64,000 bases of DNA from Asticcacaulis currens (GTDB lineage Bacteria > Pseudomonadota > Alphaproteobacteria > Caulobacterales > Caulobacteraceae). The position numbers were made by a program, and so were the translations under genes. The DNA is taken from NCBI RefSeq assembly GCF_028550395.1, contig NZ_JAQQKW010000006.1:186001-250000 (forward strand), read 5' to 3'. Below the pieces are notes generated by a model. That model was not told the origin of the DNA. It did not search any database and saw nothing but the letters and a program-made list of their open reading frames with translations. Positions 17,751 through 26,599 of the stretch are shown here, one piece after another. Numbering within the stretch: the first letter of the stretch is position 1; every line of letters starts with the position of its first letter.

Positions 17751-17787
17751 CTGACTTTAAGGCATTCGTTGTGGGACGAGGTGATGG

Positions 17788-17860
17788 TGCCGGTTGCAGG
17801 ATTCGAACCCGCGACCTGATGTTTACAAAACAACTGCTCTACCAACTGAGCTAAACCGGC
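17788..17860 (-). tRNA. tRNA-Thr (anticodon TGT)
   Basis: Read on the minus strand, a 73-nt cloverleaf: acceptor GCCGGTT pairs with AACCGGC, D-arm GCTCAGTTGGTAGAGC, anticodon loop TTTGTAA, T-arm with GGGTTCGAATCC, discriminator A. CCA is not encoded. It lies alone between the sulfotransferase gene and metG. Confidence 0.95.
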
Positions 17861-18042
17861 ACGCCGCGAGTCAAAAGGGTATCGCCCGCAGGGCCGTCCT
17901 TATGCCGGGAGCCATTACGGAACGCAACGGATTTGCCGCCTTCGCCACAGATTTTTTCGTACTTTGGCTATCAAACCTGTGTGCAGGGCGGCAAAATGGT
18001 CTAAAGGACAAGCCGATTTCCTGAGTTTTAGACGGTCTGAGC

Positions 18043-19761
18043 ATGTCCCGCATTCTGATCACTTCCGCGCTGCCCTATATCAACGGCATCAAGCACCTCG
18101 GCAATCTGGCCGGGTCCATGCTGCCGGCCGATGTCTATGCCCGGTTCATGCGGGCGCGCGGGCACGAGGTGCTGTATATCTGCGCGACCGACGAACACGG
18201 TACGCCGGCTGAGCTGGCCGCTGCCAAGGCCGGGCAGGACGTGAAGACCTATTGCGACGAGCAGCACCTGATCCAGAAGGCCGCCGGTGAGGCCTTCGGG
18301 CTCAGCTATGACTGGTTCGGCCGGTCAAGTTCGGCCGAAAACCGCCACCTGACTCAGGCCTTTTGCGAGGCGCTGGACCGTAACGGCCTGATCGAGGAAC
18401 GCACGGACAAGATGGTCTATTCCATCGACGATGGCCGCTTCCTGCCCGACCGCTACGTCGAAGGCACCTGTCCGCATTGTAAGTTCGAAAAGGCGCGCGG
18501 GGACCAATGCGACAATTGCGGGCGGTTGCTCGATCCGACGGACCTGATCAATCCCTATTCGGCGGTGTCGGGGTCGCGGAACCTTGAGGTACGCGATACC
18601 AAGCACCTCTATCTGCTGCAAACGAAGGTCGAACCGCAGTTGCGGGCGTGGATCGAGTCGAAGACGCAGTGGCCGCAACTGGCCAAGTCCATCGCGATGA
18701 AGCACCTCGAAGAAGGTCTGATCGACCGTGGCATCACGCGTGACCTGAAATGGGGCGTGCCGGTAACCAAGGACGGAAAGCCCAGAGAAGGCTTTGAAAA
18801 CAAGGTCTTCTACGTGTGGTTTGATGCGCCGGTGGAGTATATCGGCGCCACGCAGGAATATTTCAATGCGAAAGGAAACGCCGACGGCTGGCAAAGCTGG
18901 TGGCGTCTCGATCAGGGGGCGGAGGACGTAACCTACGTTCAGTTCATGGGTAAGGACAATGTCGCCTTCCACACGGTGAGCTTCCCGGCGACTATTATCG
19001 GGTCCAATGAGCCCTGGAAGATGGTCGATACGCTGAAGGCGTTCAACTGGCTGAACTGGTACGGCGGCAAGTTTTCGACTTCGATGAATCGCGGCGTGTT
19101 CATGGATCAGGCGCTGGAGCTGCTGCCCGCCGATTACTGGCGCTGGTATCTGATTTCGCAGTCGCCGGAAGGCTCGGATTCGTCGTTTACCTGGGAGCAG
19201 TTTCAGGGCGCGGTGAACAAGGATTTGGCCGACGTGCTGGGCAATTTCGCCAACCGCATCCTGAAATTTACCGAGTCGAAGTTCGGCGGCGTCGTGCCGG
19301 AAGGCGGCGAGGCGGGCCCGCTAGAACAGAAGCTCTACGCCGATCTGTCGGCCTTGCTGGCTGAGGCGACCGAAGCCTTTGAGGCCATGGAAATGCGCAA
19401 GGCCGCGCAGGCGGTGCGGCGCATCTGGGTGCTGGGGAACGAGTATCTTCAGGAAGCCGCCCCGTGGACGGCCTTCAAGACCGATGTGGAGCGCGCGGGG
19501 GTCATTGTGCGTCACGGCCTCAATCTGGTGCGCCTCTATGCCGTGCTGGCCCAGCCCCTGATGCCGTTTGCGGCACAGTCCATTGCCGACTGCGTGGGCG
19601 TTGACCTGCCGCTCGACTGGCCGACGACGGACGCTCAGGCCGAACTGTCCAAACTGCCGGCCGGTGCGACGGTCCGATCCGGCGAGGTCCTGTTCAAAAA
19701 GATCGACGACGATAGGGTCGCCGAGTGGGCCGCCCGCTTTGGCGGCAGCGAAACGGGCTGA
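18043..19761 (+). CDS. metG: Methionyl-tRNA synthetase
   Basis: 572-residue class I aminoacyl-tRNA synthetase that charges tRNA-Met. [18 protein letters not shown] near residue 5-22 carries the HIGH-type HLGN signature; CPHC...CDNC (about 145-162) is the zinc knuckle; the anticodon-binding helical domain follows from about residue 390. In place of canonical KMSKS the sequence reads KFSTSMNRG near residue 345, so the second lysine of the signature is a threonine. The rest of the protein looks intact, so this is likely a natural variant rather than damage. There is no C-terminal tRNA-binding (Arc1p-like) extension. Start ATG 18043 is supported by the beginning of the Rossmann fold at residue 3. 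Confidence 0.97.
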   Translation: MSRILITSALPYINGIKHLGNLAGSMLPADVYARFMRARGHEVLYICATDEHGTPAELAAAKAGQDVKTYCDEQHLIQKAAGEAFGLSYDWFGRSSSAENRHLTQAFCEALDRNGLIEERTDKMVYSIDDGRFLPDRYVEGTCPHCKFEKARGDQCDNCGRLLDPTDLINPYSAVSGSRNLEVRDTKHLYLLQTKVEPQLRAWIESKTQWPQLAKSIAMKHLEEGLIDRGITRDLKWGVPVTKDGKPREGFENKVFYVWFDAPVEYIGATQEYFNAKGNADGWQSWWRLDQGAEDVTYVQFMGKDNVAFHTVSFPATIIGSNEPWKMVDTLKAFNWLNWYGGKFSTSMNRGVFMDQALELLPADYWRWYLISQSPEGSDSSFTWEQFQGAVNKDLADVLGNFANRILKFTESKFGGVVPEGGEAGPLEQKLYADLSALLAEATEAFEAMEMRKAAQAVRRIWVLGNEYLQEAAPWTAFKTDVERAGVIVRHGLNLVRLYAVLAQPLMPFAAQSIADCVGVDLPLDWPTTDAQAELSKLPAGATVRSGEVLFKKIDDDRVAEWAARFGGSETG

Positions 19762-19824
19762 AGAAAAATTCATTAGGGATCAAAGGCGTTCGGGCGTATC
19801 CATGGATAACGGAGGATTGCCGTT

Positions 19825-20196
19825 ATGGATATATCGAACGCTTTTTTCAGCTATCGGGGGCGGTTTCGCCGGCGCGATTTCTGGCTCTACAGCCTGTTCC
19901 TATGGTTGATCAGTTCGGCCTTTCTGGCCCTGTTCGGCGGCGATGACCACGGCATGAGCCTGTTCAGGCCCTATCGCTTTGATGGCGTGGGGCTGGTCGG
20001 CTTCGTGGCCTGGCTGGGCGTGCTCTATGCCACCTTTGCCGTGCAGGTCAAACGCTGGCACGATCGCAACAAGTCGGGCTGGTGGGCGCTGATCACGCTG
20101 GTGCCACTGATCGGCTGGCTATGGGTTCTGATCGAATGTGGCTTTCTGGAAGGCACAACCGGCGACAACCGCTATGGGCCAGCAATGAAGCTCTGA
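19825..20196 (+). CDS. DUF805 family inner membrane protein
   Basis: 123 residues with three to four membrane helices. It starts SNAFFSYRGRFRRRDFWLYS, the usual N-terminal motif of DUF805 proteins, and holds the family core VKRWHDRNKSGWW followed by a GWLWVLIECGFL helix and GDNRYGP. Function of the family is unknown. A good ribosome-binding site (ACGGAGGA) precedes the ATG. A second, clearly related DUF805 gene lies at 23126-23542 on the other strand. Confidence 0.9.
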   Translation: MDISNAFFSYRGRFRRRDFWLYSLFLWLISSAFLALFGGDDHGMSLFRPYRFDGVGLVGFVAWLGVLYATFAVQVKRWHDRNKSGWWALITLVPLIGWLWVLIECGFLEGTTGDNRYGPAMKL

Positions 20197-20213
20197 GGTT
20201 TCAGGGAAGATAT

Positions 20214-20287
20214 TGGAGCGGGTAGACGGGATCGAACCGACATCCTCAGCTTGGAAGGCTGCTGCACTACCATTGTGCTATACCCGC
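20214..20287 (-). tRNA. tRNA-Gly (anticodon TCC)
   Basis: Minus strand: GCGGGTA acceptor pairs with TACCCGC, D-arm GCACAATGGTAGTGC, anticodon loop CTTCCAA, T-arm GTCGGTTCGATCCCGTC. The 3' CCA is encoded (20214-20216). It is followed, upstream on the same strand, by tRNA-Tyr, so the two may be co-transcribed. Confidence 0.95.
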
Positions 20288-20337
20288 CTGTGGTCAGGCT
20301 TCGATCCGTTGCCGAAAGCCGTTTCAAGGACGTGCGG

Positions 20338-20421
20338 TGGTGGGGGAAGCAGGACTCGAACCTGCGAAGCTTACGCAGCGGATTTACAGTCCGCCCCCTT
20401 TGCCGCTCGGGACATTCCCCC
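20338..20421 (-). tRNA. tRNA-Tyr (anticodon GTA)
   Basis: Minus strand, 84 nt with the long variable arm of class II tRNAs: acceptor GGGGGAA/TTCCCCC, anticodon loop CTGTAAA, T-arm GCAGGTTCGAGTCCTGC, encoded CCA at 20338-20340. It lies 50 bases upstream of tRNA-Gly on the same strand. Confidence 0.95.
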
Positions 20422-20583
20422 AAAGCACGCCCGTTGAAACGAGGTGGTCCTTAAACTCAATCTTTGAACAAAGAACAAGTCCAAAAACAAAAAAACTTTT
20501 TGGTTTCTGTGGATGCCCGCATTAAACAGACCGCCAATCCAGCCAAAAAGCCTTATCGGCCTCTCATCGGAGCGCGTCTTATA

Positions 20584-21552
20584 GTGTCAAGCCAACGCGA
20601 ACGCAACGACCCTAAATCGCGGAAAGGGCCCAATAGCTCTAAAAAATCCGGGGCGAAGGCCGCTTTTTCGGGACAATCCAAGCCTTTTACCAAGGATAAG
20701 CCGCGCGACAAGGGCGGCAACGCCCCGGCTCAGACGGCGCGCGTTCAGACTCAGACCCACTCTCAGACACGGGCCAAGCCGTCGGTGCGGGTGTCCGAAG
20801 ACGGCTGGATCTGGGGCCTGCACGCGGTGGAAGCGGCGCTGAAAAATCCGTCCCGCCACGGACCGATTCGTCTTTATGTGACGCCGGAGCGTCAAAAGGC
20901 GCTGGAGCAGGTGGCCCCCAAGCGCGGCGACCTGCACGTGCGCCTGACCGAGATGGCGGAATTTTCCGGCTTCCTGCCGCAGGGGGCGGTGCATCAGGGC
21001 GTGGCGCTGAACGGCCCACCGCTGGAAGGCGACGACCTGAACGGCCTGATGGAAGGGGCGCTGAGGCAGGCGCACCCGGTGCTGGTCATGCTGGATCAGG
21101 TGACCGATCCGCAAAATATCGGGGCCATTCTGCGCACCTGCGCCGCCTTTGGCGCGGCCGGGCTGATTATGCAGGATCGCCATTCGCCGGTCATGCAGGG
21201 CGTGCTGGCCAAGACGGCGGCGGGGGCGATGGATATAGTTCCATTCGCGCGGGTGACCAATCTGTCGCGGGCGCTGGAGTCCCTGACGGAAAATGGCTTT
21301 GTCAGTCTGGGCATGGCGGGGGAGGCCGAGCACAGCCTTCAGGTCGTGTTGGAGCAGCAGGGCTGGCGTCAGACGGGCAGCCCGCGGGCGCTGGTCATCG
21401 TCATGGGCTCAGAAGGCGAGGGGCTGCGGCGTCTGGTGGCCGAACACTGCGACCATCTGGTCAAAATCCCCATGCCGGGCGGCTTTGAGAGCCTGAACGT
21501 CAGTCATGCGACGTCGATAGCGCTTTATGAGGCTCTGGGTCGCACGGTTTGA
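20584..21552 (+). CDS. rlmB: 23S rRNA 2'-O-methyltransferase, SpoU/TrmH family (RlmB-like)
   Basis: SPOUT-class RNA methyltransferase, about 322 residues from the GTG at 20584; the frame stays open to a TTG at 20464, so the start is uncertain. After a long basic, Lys/Gln-rich N-terminal region comes the substrate-binding domain beginning WIWGLHAVEAALKNP (the usual RlmB/TrmH start), then the knotted catalytic domain with LDQVTDPQNIGAILRTCAAFG, VIVMGSEGEGLRRL and MPGGFESLNVSHATSIALYE. These are motifs 1-3 of the SpoU family and point to 2'-O-ribose methylation of 23S rRNA (Gm2251 by analogy). Its last 53 bases overlap the 3' end of the convergent methyltransferase gene. Confidence 0.9.
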   Translation: MSSQRERNDPKSRKGPNSSKKSGAKAAFSGQSKPFTKDKPRDKGGNAPAQTARVQTQTHSQTRAKPSVRVSEDGWIWGLHAVEAALKNPSRHGPIRLYVTPERQKALEQVAPKRGDLHVRLTEMAEFSGFLPQGAVHQGVALNGPPLEGDDLNGLMEGALRQAHPVLVMLDQVTDPQNIGAILRTCAAFGAAGLIMQDRHSPVMQGVLAKTAAGAMDIVPFARVTNLSRALESLTENGFVSLGMAGEAEHSLQVVLEQQGWRQTGSPRALVIVMGSEGEGLRRLVAEHCDHLVKIPMPGGFESLNVSHATSIALYEALGRTV

Positions 21553-22120
21553 TCGCCTCGTAATAGTGGTTGCCGCCTTCATCGTGGTGACTGCCGACGA
21601 GGGACAGGCCGTGGGCGTCCAGAAGCGCCGTATAGGTAGCCTGACCCAAGGCGCGTGAGAGACGCCCGGTCAGGTTGTCCGGCCATTCGCAGACCTGAAG
21701 CGTGGCGGTAAACAGAAAGCGCCCGCCGGGTTTCAGCGCCTGGGCCACCCTGCCGATCAAGTCCGCCTGATCCGCCTCCGACAGCAGAAAGATCAGACCC
21801 ACGCAGACCGCCGCATCGAAAGTTCGGTCAAAGAAGGCGCTGACCTGCGCCGCTTCGCAGGCGACCGGCGCGTCGGGAAAGCGGGCGTGAAAGGCAGCGA
21901 CCAGACGGGGCGAAGCGTCTATGCCCGACACGGCAAATCCCGTTTCCATCAGGGCTTCGGCAATCGGCACGCCCGATCCGCAACCCACATCGACTATGGC
22001 GCTGCCGGCGGGCAATTGGGCAATGGCCCAGTCGCGTACAAGACCGGCCCCGACGACGGAGCGCATTTCCATAAAGCGCTGGGCAAGAGCGTCCCAGCCT
22101 TCGGAGGGATCATCAGGCAT
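21500..22120 (-). CDS. Class I SAM-dependent methyltransferase
   Basis: 206 residues from the ATG at 22120 (the open frame runs further but upstream sequence is a dispersed repeat). SAM-binding motif I is IVDVGCGSGVPIAEAL near residue 45, followed by SGIDASPRLVAAF (acidic loop) and FDAAVCVGLIFLLSEADQADL with LKPGGRFLFTAT, the standard order of a Rossmann-like methyltransferase of the Methyltransf_25/11 type. Substrate cannot be named. The C-terminus overlaps the end of the convergent rRNA methyltransferase gene by 53 bases. Confidence 0.85.
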   Translation of the reverse strand: MPDDPSEGWDALAQRFMEMRSVVGAGLVRDWAIAQLPAGSAIVDVGCGSGVPIAEALMETGFAVSGIDASPRLVAAFHARFPDAPVACEAAQVSAFFDRTFDAAVCVGLIFLLSEADQADLIGRVAQALKPGGRFLFTATLQVCEWPDNLTGRLSRALGQATYTALLDAHGLSLVGSHHDEGGNHYYEAIKPCDPEPHKALSTSHD

Positions 22121-22139
22121 GGTCAGGCTCCGGTGCGAT

Positions 22140-22205
22140 TTAGAGCGTTTTTCGCTCAAGTGGATACCGGTTGAGCGTGAAAAAACGCGACAAAACAGAA
22201 ATTTA
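22140..22205 (+). repeat. Dispersed intergenic hairpin repeat, family A copy 2
   Basis: GCGTTTTTCGCTCAA and TTGAGCGTGAAAAAACGC pair imperfectly around GTGGATACCGG; the element ends ACGCGACAAAACAGAAATTTAGAGCA, matching the tail of copy 1 (1664-1735). It lies upstream of the methyltransferase start. Confidence 0.55.
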
Positions 22206-22347
22206 GAGCAACATTTCGACTCAGAATGAACGAAATGCACTCTGAGGATTGTCCAGCCTGACATGCGTTCTGCCTCTGGACAAGGCGGGATGCGAAAACT
22301 AGGAGAGAGGCAAACCTTTTCACCCGATCCTGTTTTAAGGGCCTATT

Positions 22348-23118
22348 ATGGACTTTTTCAGTCATCCTGAATTTGCGTCTCAGGTCTCGGCCTTTTTTCA
22401 GGTCGTGTTCATCGACATCGTCATGGCCGGGGACAATGCCGTGGCGGTCGGTCTGGCGGCGGCCGGTCTGGCGCCCAATGATCGCAAGAAAGCCATCCTC
22501 TATGGCCTGATCGCAGCGGTCATCATGCGTATCGGATTCGTGCTGCTGACGGCCCAGCTTCTGACCATTGTGGGCCTGCTTCTGGCGGGCGGGTTGCTGC
22601 TTTTGTGGGTGGCGTGGAAGATGTGGCGGGAACTGCGTGAACCGGATACCCACGCGCAGGAGCACGCCGAAGCCGTGTTGGAAGACGCCACCGGGGCCGA
22701 TATCAACGGCAATACCACCACCGGCGGCGCTACGGCGCGCAAACCCAGAACCAAGAGCTTCAAGGCCGCTGTGCTGCAAATCCTGCTGGCCGACCTCTCC
22801 ATGTCGCTCGACAATGTGCTGGCCGTGGCCGGGGCGTCGCACGCCCACCCGGAAATCATGGTCTTCGGCCTTATTCTGGCCATTGCCCTGATGGGCGTCG
22901 CCTCGCACTTTATCGCCAAGGTCCTGCACAAGTACCGCTGGATCGGCTTCTTCGGTCTCGCCGTCGTGCTATACGTGGCGCTGAACATGATTTGGGTAGG
23001 CCACCGCGACATCGTGGTCGATACGGGTAAGGTCGCGGAATATAACCAGATTGTGCCGGACTTTATGGACATCACCGAAAAAGACATCAAACACTTCGGC
23101 CCGAAACCGGCGCATTGA
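22348..23118 (+). CDS. TerC family (YjbE-type) integral membrane protein
   Basis: 256 residues, about seven membrane helices. The family signatures are the acidic intramembrane motifs VVFIDIVMAGDNAVAVGLA near residue 20 and LADLSMSLDNVLAVAGA near 150, which resemble the metal-coordinating D-x-x-x-x-x-D-N motifs of TerC/Alx manganese exporters. A hydrophilic loop (about 90-140) separates the two halves. Metal (perhaps Mn) efflux or metal loading of exported proteins is the likely role by family analogy. No riboswitch of the yybP-ykoY type could be recognised in the 80 bases upstream. Confidence 0.88.
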   Translation: MDFFSHPEFASQVSAFFQVVFIDIVMAGDNAVAVGLAAAGLAPNDRKKAILYGLIAAVIMRIGFVLLTAQLLTIVGLLLAGGLLLLWVAWKMWRELREPDTHAQEHAEAVLEDATGADINGNTTTGGATARKPRTKSFKAAVLQILLADLSMSLDNVLAVAGASHAHPEIMVFGLILAIALMGVASHFIAKVLHKYRWIGFFGLAVVLYVALNMIWVGHRDIVVDTGKVAEYNQIVPDFMDITEKDIKHFGPKPAH

Positions 23119-23125
23119 GCCGGGC

Positions 23126-23542
23126 TCAGGGCATGTCTTCGGGCATGTCCTCAAGGCGATAGGCGTTGAGCATGGGGCGGTGGCCTTCGGGCGAGGGGCC
23201 AAAGCGGTTGCCGCCCCTTTGCCCGGCCAGAAACCCACATTCGATCAGCGCCCAGAGCTGCCCCAGCACCGGCACCAGGCCGACCATCAGCCACCAGCCG
23301 GACTTGCCGCGATCGTGCCAGCGCTTGACGCTCAGGCAGAAACCCATCCACAGGAGCGGCAACCCCAGAACCAGCCACATCGGGTCCAGCCCTTCAGCCG
23401 GGCTGAGGCCTATGCGCTCGCCGTAATTGGCCCTGAGCCACCACAGGGTTACGCAAACGACGGCGATGCCGAGGCTCCAGCCCCAGAAGCCGATGCGCGA
23501 CAGCCGCCCATTCGGGCTGAGCAGGGTATTGATGATATTCAT
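23126..23542 (-). CDS. DUF805 family inner membrane protein
   Basis: 138 residues with about four helices. Family core VKRWHDRGKSGWWLMVGLVPVLGQLWALIECGFL is nearly the same as in the DUF805 gene at 19825-20196, as is the ending GGNRFGPSP, so the two are paralogues. N-terminus LLSPNGRLSRIGFWGWSLG matches the family start. Start ATG 23542 has GGAGGAAACC upstream. Convergent with terC, 7 bases apart. Function unknown. Confidence 0.88.
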   Translation of the reverse strand: MNIINTLLSPNGRLSRIGFWGWSLGIAVVCVTLWWLRANYGERIGLSPAEGLDPMWLVLGLPLLWMGFCLSVKRWHDRGKSGWWLMVGLVPVLGQLWALIECGFLAGQRGGNRFGPSPEGHRPMLNAYRLEDMPEDMP

Positions 23543-23641
23543 GGTTTCCTCCCGGCCGCGTCACCAGCGACTCTGTTTGCCTGAATTTACCATAACGCGG
23601 TTCCTGACCGCAGAGGGGCGGCAGTAAACTTATCGGGAGCG

Positions 23642-23683
23642 GCGGGATCATTATGGTTTCTGGAAGAAACAAAATGATCCCGC
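23642..23683. repeat. Imperfect-palindrome repeat, family B copy 1
   Basis: Outer arms GCGGGATCATT and AAATGATCCCGC, inner arms GTTTCT and AGAAAC, followed by TTTTGTTTT. Nearly the same element recurs at 35421-35464, so this is a mobile-like or regulatory small repeat and not only a terminator. Confidence 0.65.
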
Positions 23684-23748
23684 TTTTGTTTTGCCTCTCG
23701 CCGGGCGGTGGCTGCGCCACCTAGGCCGCCGCCTCAATGGCGGCTTGA

Positions 23749-23777
23749 GCGGGATGATTTCATCAAAATCATCCCGC
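23749..23777. repeat. Short hairpin related to family B
   Basis: GCGGGATGATTT and AAATCATCCCGC form a perfect 12-bp stem around CATCA. The GCGGGAT-ATT ends echo the 23642-23683 element 65 bases away. Confidence 0.5.
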
Positions 23778-23832
23778 TAAGTTACGCTGTGACCATAAGG
23801 CAGATGCGCCCGCCGGCAATCGGGGCTATGCT

Positions 23833-24189
23833 GTGCGAATGAGAGTGGTTCTGAACCTGCTTGGCCTGTGTTTCGTCGCGCTTGGCGTCATCGGCATGTT
23901 TGTGCCGGTGCTGCCGACGACTGTGTTTCTGATCATCGCGGCCGTCATCTTTGCCCGCTCCAATCCGGAATGGGAGCGGCGCATCATGGCGCACCCGAAG
24001 TTCGGCCCACCCATCCGCGCCTTCCGTGAACGCGGTGTCATCGGCCCGACGGCCAAGATCGCGGCGGTCAGCGGCATGGCGGTGTCTTCGGTGATCGGCT
24101 TCGTCACCCTGCGCGGTGTGTGGGCCTTTGTGCCAGCCGGGGTGTGCCTGTTGTGCGCCCTTTACGTGCTGTCACGACCGTCTCAGTGA
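23833..24189 (+). CDS. DUF454 family (YbaN-like) membrane protein
   Basis: 118 residues, three hydrophobic segments. It begins LNLLGLCFVALGVIGMFVPVLPTTVFLIIAA and continues FARSNPEWERRIMAHPKFGPPIRAFRERG, the highly typical YbaN/DUF454 pattern. Function unknown. GTG 23833 is better spaced from CGGGG than the ATG at 23839; both are possible. It is followed 74 bases later by the dipeptidyl peptidase gene on the same strand. Confidence 0.88.
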   Translation: MRMRVVLNLLGLCFVALGVIGMFVPVLPTTVFLIIAAVIFARSNPEWERRIMAHPKFGPPIRAFRERGVIGPTAKIAAVSGMAVSSVIGFVTLRGVWAFVPAGVCLLCALYVLSRPSQ

Positions 24190-24263
24190 TAGTTACCCGT
24201 GTGACCGCTTGACCCGTTGCGAAGGAAGGCGCTAGCTTCCGACATTGATTTTCGGAGCGCCCC

Positions 24264-26489
24264 ATGCCGTCCAAGCTGACTATTGCCGTCTCTGCCGTTG
24301 CCCTCATGGGTGCGGCGGTTGTCTCCCCCGTCTTTGCGCAGGCCACGCTGACCCCTGAGCGGGTGTTTGCCAATCCGGACCTCTCCGGGCCGAAGGCGGT
24401 AGGCGCGCGCCTGTCGCCGGACGGTACGCTTCTGACCTTCCTGAAGCCCAAGCTGACCAACGCCACGGTGCAGGACCTGTGGGCCGTCGATGTCAAGGGC
24501 GGTGAGCCCTATGTGCTGGTCGATGCCGACACCCTGTCGTCCGAAGGTAAGGAACTCTCCGAGGCCGAAAAGGCGCGGCGTGAGCGGATGCGTGTGTCGG
24601 CGCGCGGCGTGGTGGCCTATGACTGGGACCCATCGTCCAAAACCCTGCTGGTGCCGCTGGATGGCGACATCTATCTCGTGGATCGTGCCACCAAAAAGAT
24701 CAGTCGCGCCACCGAAACGCCGGGCGATGAGGTCGATGCCAAGCTCAATCCCAAGGGCGGACAGGTGGCCTATGTCCGCGATCAGACCCTCTATGTGCGC
24801 GATCTCGACACCGGCAGTGAGCGCGCCATTACGCCCAGGGGTGAGGGCGTGATCTCCTATGGCGTGGCCGAGTTTATCGCGCAGGAGGAACTGAACCGCT
24901 ACACCGGCTACTGGTGGTCGCCGGACGGCACGAAGATCGTCTATGCGAAGGTTGATGAAAGCCCCGTTGATATTGTCGAACGCTTCGAAATCAGCGGCAC
25001 GGGGACGCGCACGGTCGATCAGCGCTACCCCAAGGCCGGACGACCCAATGCCATCGTCACCCTGTTTGTGCACGATCTGAAAGCCGGTACGGATGTGCCG
25101 CTCGATCTGGGGGCCAACAGCGATATCTATCTGGCGCGCGTCAACTGGAGCCGCGACGGTCAGTCGATCTTCGTCCAGCGCCTGAGCCGCGATCAGAAGA
25201 CGCTGGACCTGCTGCAATATGCGGCGACGGGCGGGGCGGCGCGCACGGTTCTGACCGAAACCTCGGACACCTGGGTCGAACTGAATAACGAGCTGCGTTT
25301 CCTGAAGGACGGGCGCTTCCTGTGGGCGTCGGAACGCGACGGCAATAACCACCTCTACCTCTACGACAAGGACGGCAAGCTGATCCGTCAGGTGACCAAA
25401 GGCGACTTCCCCGTAGCGCGGGTCGCGGCGGTCGATGAGGCAAAGGGCGAGGTGTGGTTTGAGTCCTCCTACAAGACCGTGGTCGAGATGGGGCTTTACA
25501 AGACCTCCTACCTCAAGCCGTCCGAGCCGGTCGCCCTGACCCACGCCGGTGGCTGGTGGTCCACGGACGTGTCGCCCAATGCCAAGGCTTTTATCGGCAC
25601 CTATGCCGACCCGCAAACCCCGGCCCAGACCGGGCTTTATGACGCGACGGGCAAGCGCGTGCGCTGGATCGAGGAAAACGCGCTCGACGCCAAACACCCG
25701 TATTTTGCTTACAAAGACACCTATAGCGCGCCGGAATTTGGCACGCTGAAGGCGGTGGATGGTGAAGACCTGCACTGGCTGATGCTCAAGCCGCGCGGCT
25801 TTGACCCAGCGAAAAAGTACCCGGTCATCGTCTCCATCTATGGCGGGCCGGCGCGGCAGGACGTGCGCCGCGGCTGGGTGTCGCCGGCCAACCGCCTGTT
25901 TCAGGAGGCCGGATACATCGTCTTTACCCTCGACAATCGCGGCACGCCCAATCGTTCAGTGAAGTTCCAGCGCGCTATCTATAAGCAGTTCGGCGGGCCG
26001 GATATCGACGATCAGATCATGGGGGCGAAGTGGCTGCAAAGCCTGCCCTATGTCGATCCGGCAAAGATCGGCATTATGGGCTGGTCGCAGGGGGGCTTTG
26101 TCACCCTGATGGCGCTGACGGCCAAGGACACGCCATTCGCGGCCGGCGCGGCCGGCGCGCCGCCGACCGAGTGGGGGCTTTATGACACGGCCTATACCGA
26201 GCGCTACATGTCCACGCCACAGGCCAATGCGGATAACTACGCCAGGTACGACGTGGTCAATCGTCTCGATAACCTCAAGCCGGGCAGTCTGTTGCTGATG
26301 CACGGCATGGCCGACGACAATGTCATTCTGCAAAACACGACGCGCGTCGTCGATGCCTTGCAAAAGAAGTCGATCCCGTTCGAACTGATGCTCTATCCGG
26401 GCGACCGACACGGCATCCGCAGCAACGAGAAAAACCTGTTCCGCTATCGGTTGTATCTGGACTTTTTCGACCGCAAGCTGAAAAAATAA
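24264..26489 (+). CDS. Dipeptidyl peptidase IV-type serine peptidase, S9 family
   Basis: 741 residues with a Sec signal peptide (residues 1-25, ending VFAQA), so periplasmic. The N-terminal eight-bladed propeller (DPP_IV_N) holds AQEELNRYTGYWW near residue 210, the double-Glu motif that fixes the free N-terminus of substrates in DPP IV enzymes. The alpha/beta-hydrolase domain has GWSQGGF (nucleophile Ser near 611), HGMADDNV (Asp near 685) and DRHGI (His near 717). It should release X-Pro or similar dipeptides from peptides, supporting peptide use. Start ATG 24264 has GGAGCG upstream. Confidence 0.95.
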   Translation: MPSKLTIAVSAVALMGAAVVSPVFAQATLTPERVFANPDLSGPKAVGARLSPDGTLLTFLKPKLTNATVQDLWAVDVKGGEPYVLVDADTLSSEGKELSEAEKARRERMRVSARGVVAYDWDPSSKTLLVPLDGDIYLVDRATKKISRATETPGDEVDAKLNPKGGQVAYVRDQTLYVRDLDTGSERAITPRGEGVISYGVAEFIAQEELNRYTGYWWSPDGTKIVYAKVDESPVDIVERFEISGTGTRTVDQRYPKAGRPNAIVTLFVHDLKAGTDVPLDLGANSDIYLARVNWSRDGQSIFVQRLSRDQKTLDLLQYAATGGAARTVLTETSDTWVELNNELRFLKDGRFLWASERDGNNHLYLYDKDGKLIRQVTKGDFPVARVAAVDEAKGEVWFESSYKTVVEMGLYKTSYLKPSEPVALTHAGGWWSTDVSPNAKAFIGTYADPQTPAQTGLYDATGKRVRWIEENALDAKHPYFAYKDTYSAPEFGTLKAVDGEDLHWLMLKPRGFDPAKKYPVIVSIYGGPARQDVRRGWVSPANRLFQEAGYIVFTLDNRGTPNRSVKFQRAIYKQFGGPDIDDQIMGAKWLQSLPYVDPAKIGIMGWSQGGFVTLMALTAKDTPFAAGAAGAPPTEWGLYDTAYTERYMSTPQANADNYARYDVVNRLDNLKPGSLLLMHGMADDNVILQNTTRVVDALQKKSIPFELMLYPGDRHGIRSNEKNLFRYRLYLDFFDRKLKK

Positions 26490-26599
26490 AGAAGCCAAAA
26501 CCTTGTTATATTACAATTGCTTCATGACACGTAATTAAGTTGTCCTGAACGCCCGCCTTGTTCATGCTTAGCCTATTCAAGTCATTCAGGGGTTTGACA

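Noticed and set aside
22266-22347. Manganese (yybP-ykoY) riboswitch upstream of terC
   Set aside because: TerC genes often carry one, but the short leader here shows no recognisable core motifs and is probably too short.
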